Source: CBDDBK01 sp965225715 (lineage in GTDB: Bacteria > Bacteroidota > Bacteroidia > Cytophagales > Flammeovirgaceae). From it: a DNA stretch of 64,000 bases. Positions 63,398-64,000 of the stretch are shown one piece after another. How positions within the stretch are numbered: position 1 is the first letter of the stretch; each line of letters begins with the position of its first letter. The DNA is taken from contig CBDDBK010000003.1 of assembly GCA_965225715.1 (NCBI GenBank), positions 434,001 through 498,000 on the forward strand, written 5' to 3'. The notes beneath the pieces are model-generated. The model was not told the DNA's origin and did not search any database. It worked only from the letters and a program-made list of their open reading frames with translations. Position numbers and translations under genes: made by a program.

Positions 63398-63724
63398 TTA
63401 TAATTTTTCTATCCTTCCTATTAGAACAAATTTGCTATTATTCTTTAAAGAATCAAATGGTGTATTTGGACTATTCAAAATGAGAGCGCCATTAATAGTA
63501 GCATAATAATTTAGATTTTCTTGTAATAAATCATCGGTAGACCTACACTCTAAAATTAAATATTTTCCTTTATTTCCATCGAATTTTAACTCATTATCAG
63601 ATTTAAAAATTAAAGAATATCTATCTACTTGTCTTAATATGGTGCCATAGATTATATTTGGACCGTCTGGTCCATCATAATTCCAGGGTTCACTAACTGT
63701 AATTTTATATTTCTCTTTTTTCAT
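63398..63724 (-). CDS. Putative immunity protein for the RYMT-type toxin, copy 2
   Basis: Identical in sequence to the 108-residue protein at 59527-59853 and in the same position, 4 bp after its toxin. The two loci would give the cell two copies of one immunity gene. Confidence 0.6.
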   Translation of the reverse strand: MKKEKYKITVSEPWNYDGPDGPNIIYGTILRQVDRYSLIFKSDNELKFDGNKGKYLILECRSTDDLLQENLNYYATINGALILNSPNTPFDSLKNNSKFVLIGRIEKL

Positions 63725-63728
63725 AACT

Positions 63729-64000
63729 TCATTTTAATGGTTGTGAATTAATAATTTTAACCCTAACGGGACTTATGGTCATAAACTCCGAACCTCCTCC
63801 CATCATTCTAAAAGCAGGCTGAACTTTTGTGCCATTTCTTAACAATATGGGATTATTAAGTATTTTAAATTCTACTCGAAGAGTTGGTTTTGTTGGAAGA
63901 GCTAATCTCTGTTGTGCTTTTATGCCTGATTTAAAAACATCCTTAGTGAAAAATGTTTCTCCTGGTCTTCCACCTCGAAGCAAATTTGTTTTTTCGACTG
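63729..64000 (-). CDS. Displaced Rhs toxin, RYMT-type, copy 2 (cut by window)
   Basis: The last 90 residues of the toxin at 59858-60283, identical in the overlap (LLRGGRPGETFFTKDVFKSG ... INSQPLK). The frame continues past 64000, so the methionine at 63983 is internal and not a start. Whether this copy belongs to a full-length Rhs gene, and so is the expressed tip, cannot be seen. Confidence 0.65.
   Translation of the reverse strand, partial: VEKTNLLRGGRPGETFFTKDVFKSGIKAQQRLALPTKPTLRVEFKILNNPILLRNGTKVQPAFRMMGGGSEFMTISPVRVKIINSQPLK

Larger units (their letters stand above)
63275..64000 (-). repeat. Segmental duplication, copy 2 (with 59404-60129)
   Basis: Copy of the spacer, immunity gene and toxin at 59404-60129, offset 3871, running off the window. 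Confidence 0.92.

Noticed and set aside
52556..64000. Array interpreted as an integron or prophage
   Set aside because: No integrase, att-like sites or phage genes are seen; units share protein-coding homology rather than recombination sites.
1..64000. tRNA or rRNA genes
   Set aside because: No T-loop plus acceptor pairing or conserved rRNA stretch was found on reading both strands; a covariance search would be decisive.

Overview
The window is an AT-rich chromosomal segment from a member of the Bacteroidota. The evidence is a large secreted protein ending in a type IX secretion (type A) sorting tail, a DUF4296 lipoprotein, a Bacteroidota-style BatA/MoxR pair, a long-form urocanate hydratase, and a general lack of Shine-Dalgarno sequences. 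A genus cannot be named from the sequence. No rRNA, tRNA or CRISPR array was found.

From 1 to about 52.5 kb the segment is mostly ordinary housekeeping DNA with short or single-gene transcription units on both strands. In order: hutU (cut by the window start), sufD, ilvE, a TrmH-type RNA methyltransferase, a YceI protein, an FtsE-type ATPase, an ALDH7-type dehydrogenase, the giant T9SS cargo protein, a ribosome hibernation factor, batA, a tail-specific protease, moxR, a TonB-like protein, meaB, an M23 peptidase, a TPR protein, ilvD, a DUF389 membrane protein, a CcmF/CcsA-type cytochrome c assembly protein, a Nudix protein, an NHL lipoprotein, an M13 peptidase, dnaG with a DUF4296 lipoprotein, sppA, a STAS protein, a LuxC-type acyl-CoA reductase, an MsrB lipoprotein, a PepSY membrane protein, dnaE, an amidase with a SPOR-like tail, and dtd.

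The gaps between these genes hold decayed mobile DNA. There are remnants of IS630, IS1, IS110 and IS5-like transposases, a possible miniature element with terminal inverted repeats, and a dispersed repeat of about 100 bp that starts TATAGTCA. One 138-139 bp repeat occurs twice in inverted orientation 22 kb apart, and one copy abuts the IS630 remnant. Two genes carry recent in-frame tandem repeats: three 288 bp cadherin-like units in the T9SS cargo, and 102 bp TPR units in the TPR protein.

From 52.5 kb to the right edge everything changes. This is a one-directional (minus strand) array of displaced 3' ends of an Rhs polymorphic toxin gene. Each unit keeps a variable length of the same Rhs tail, switches after a shared junction near the residues MDAVTAV to a different C-terminal toxin domain, and is followed at once by a small AT-rich putative immunity gene. 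I count ten toxin-type units plus one toxin-less tip. Three toxins look like ADP-ribosyltransferase folds, one looks ParB/sulfiredoxin-like, and two are paralogues of each other. One immunity gene is broken by a frameshift, and one toxin-immunity unit is duplicated essentially perfectly 3.9 kb away. No full-length Rhs gene lies in the window; it would be expected beyond the right edge. The most economical reading is a silent library of toxin tips and immunity genes that can recombine into an expressed Rhs gene through the shared tail.
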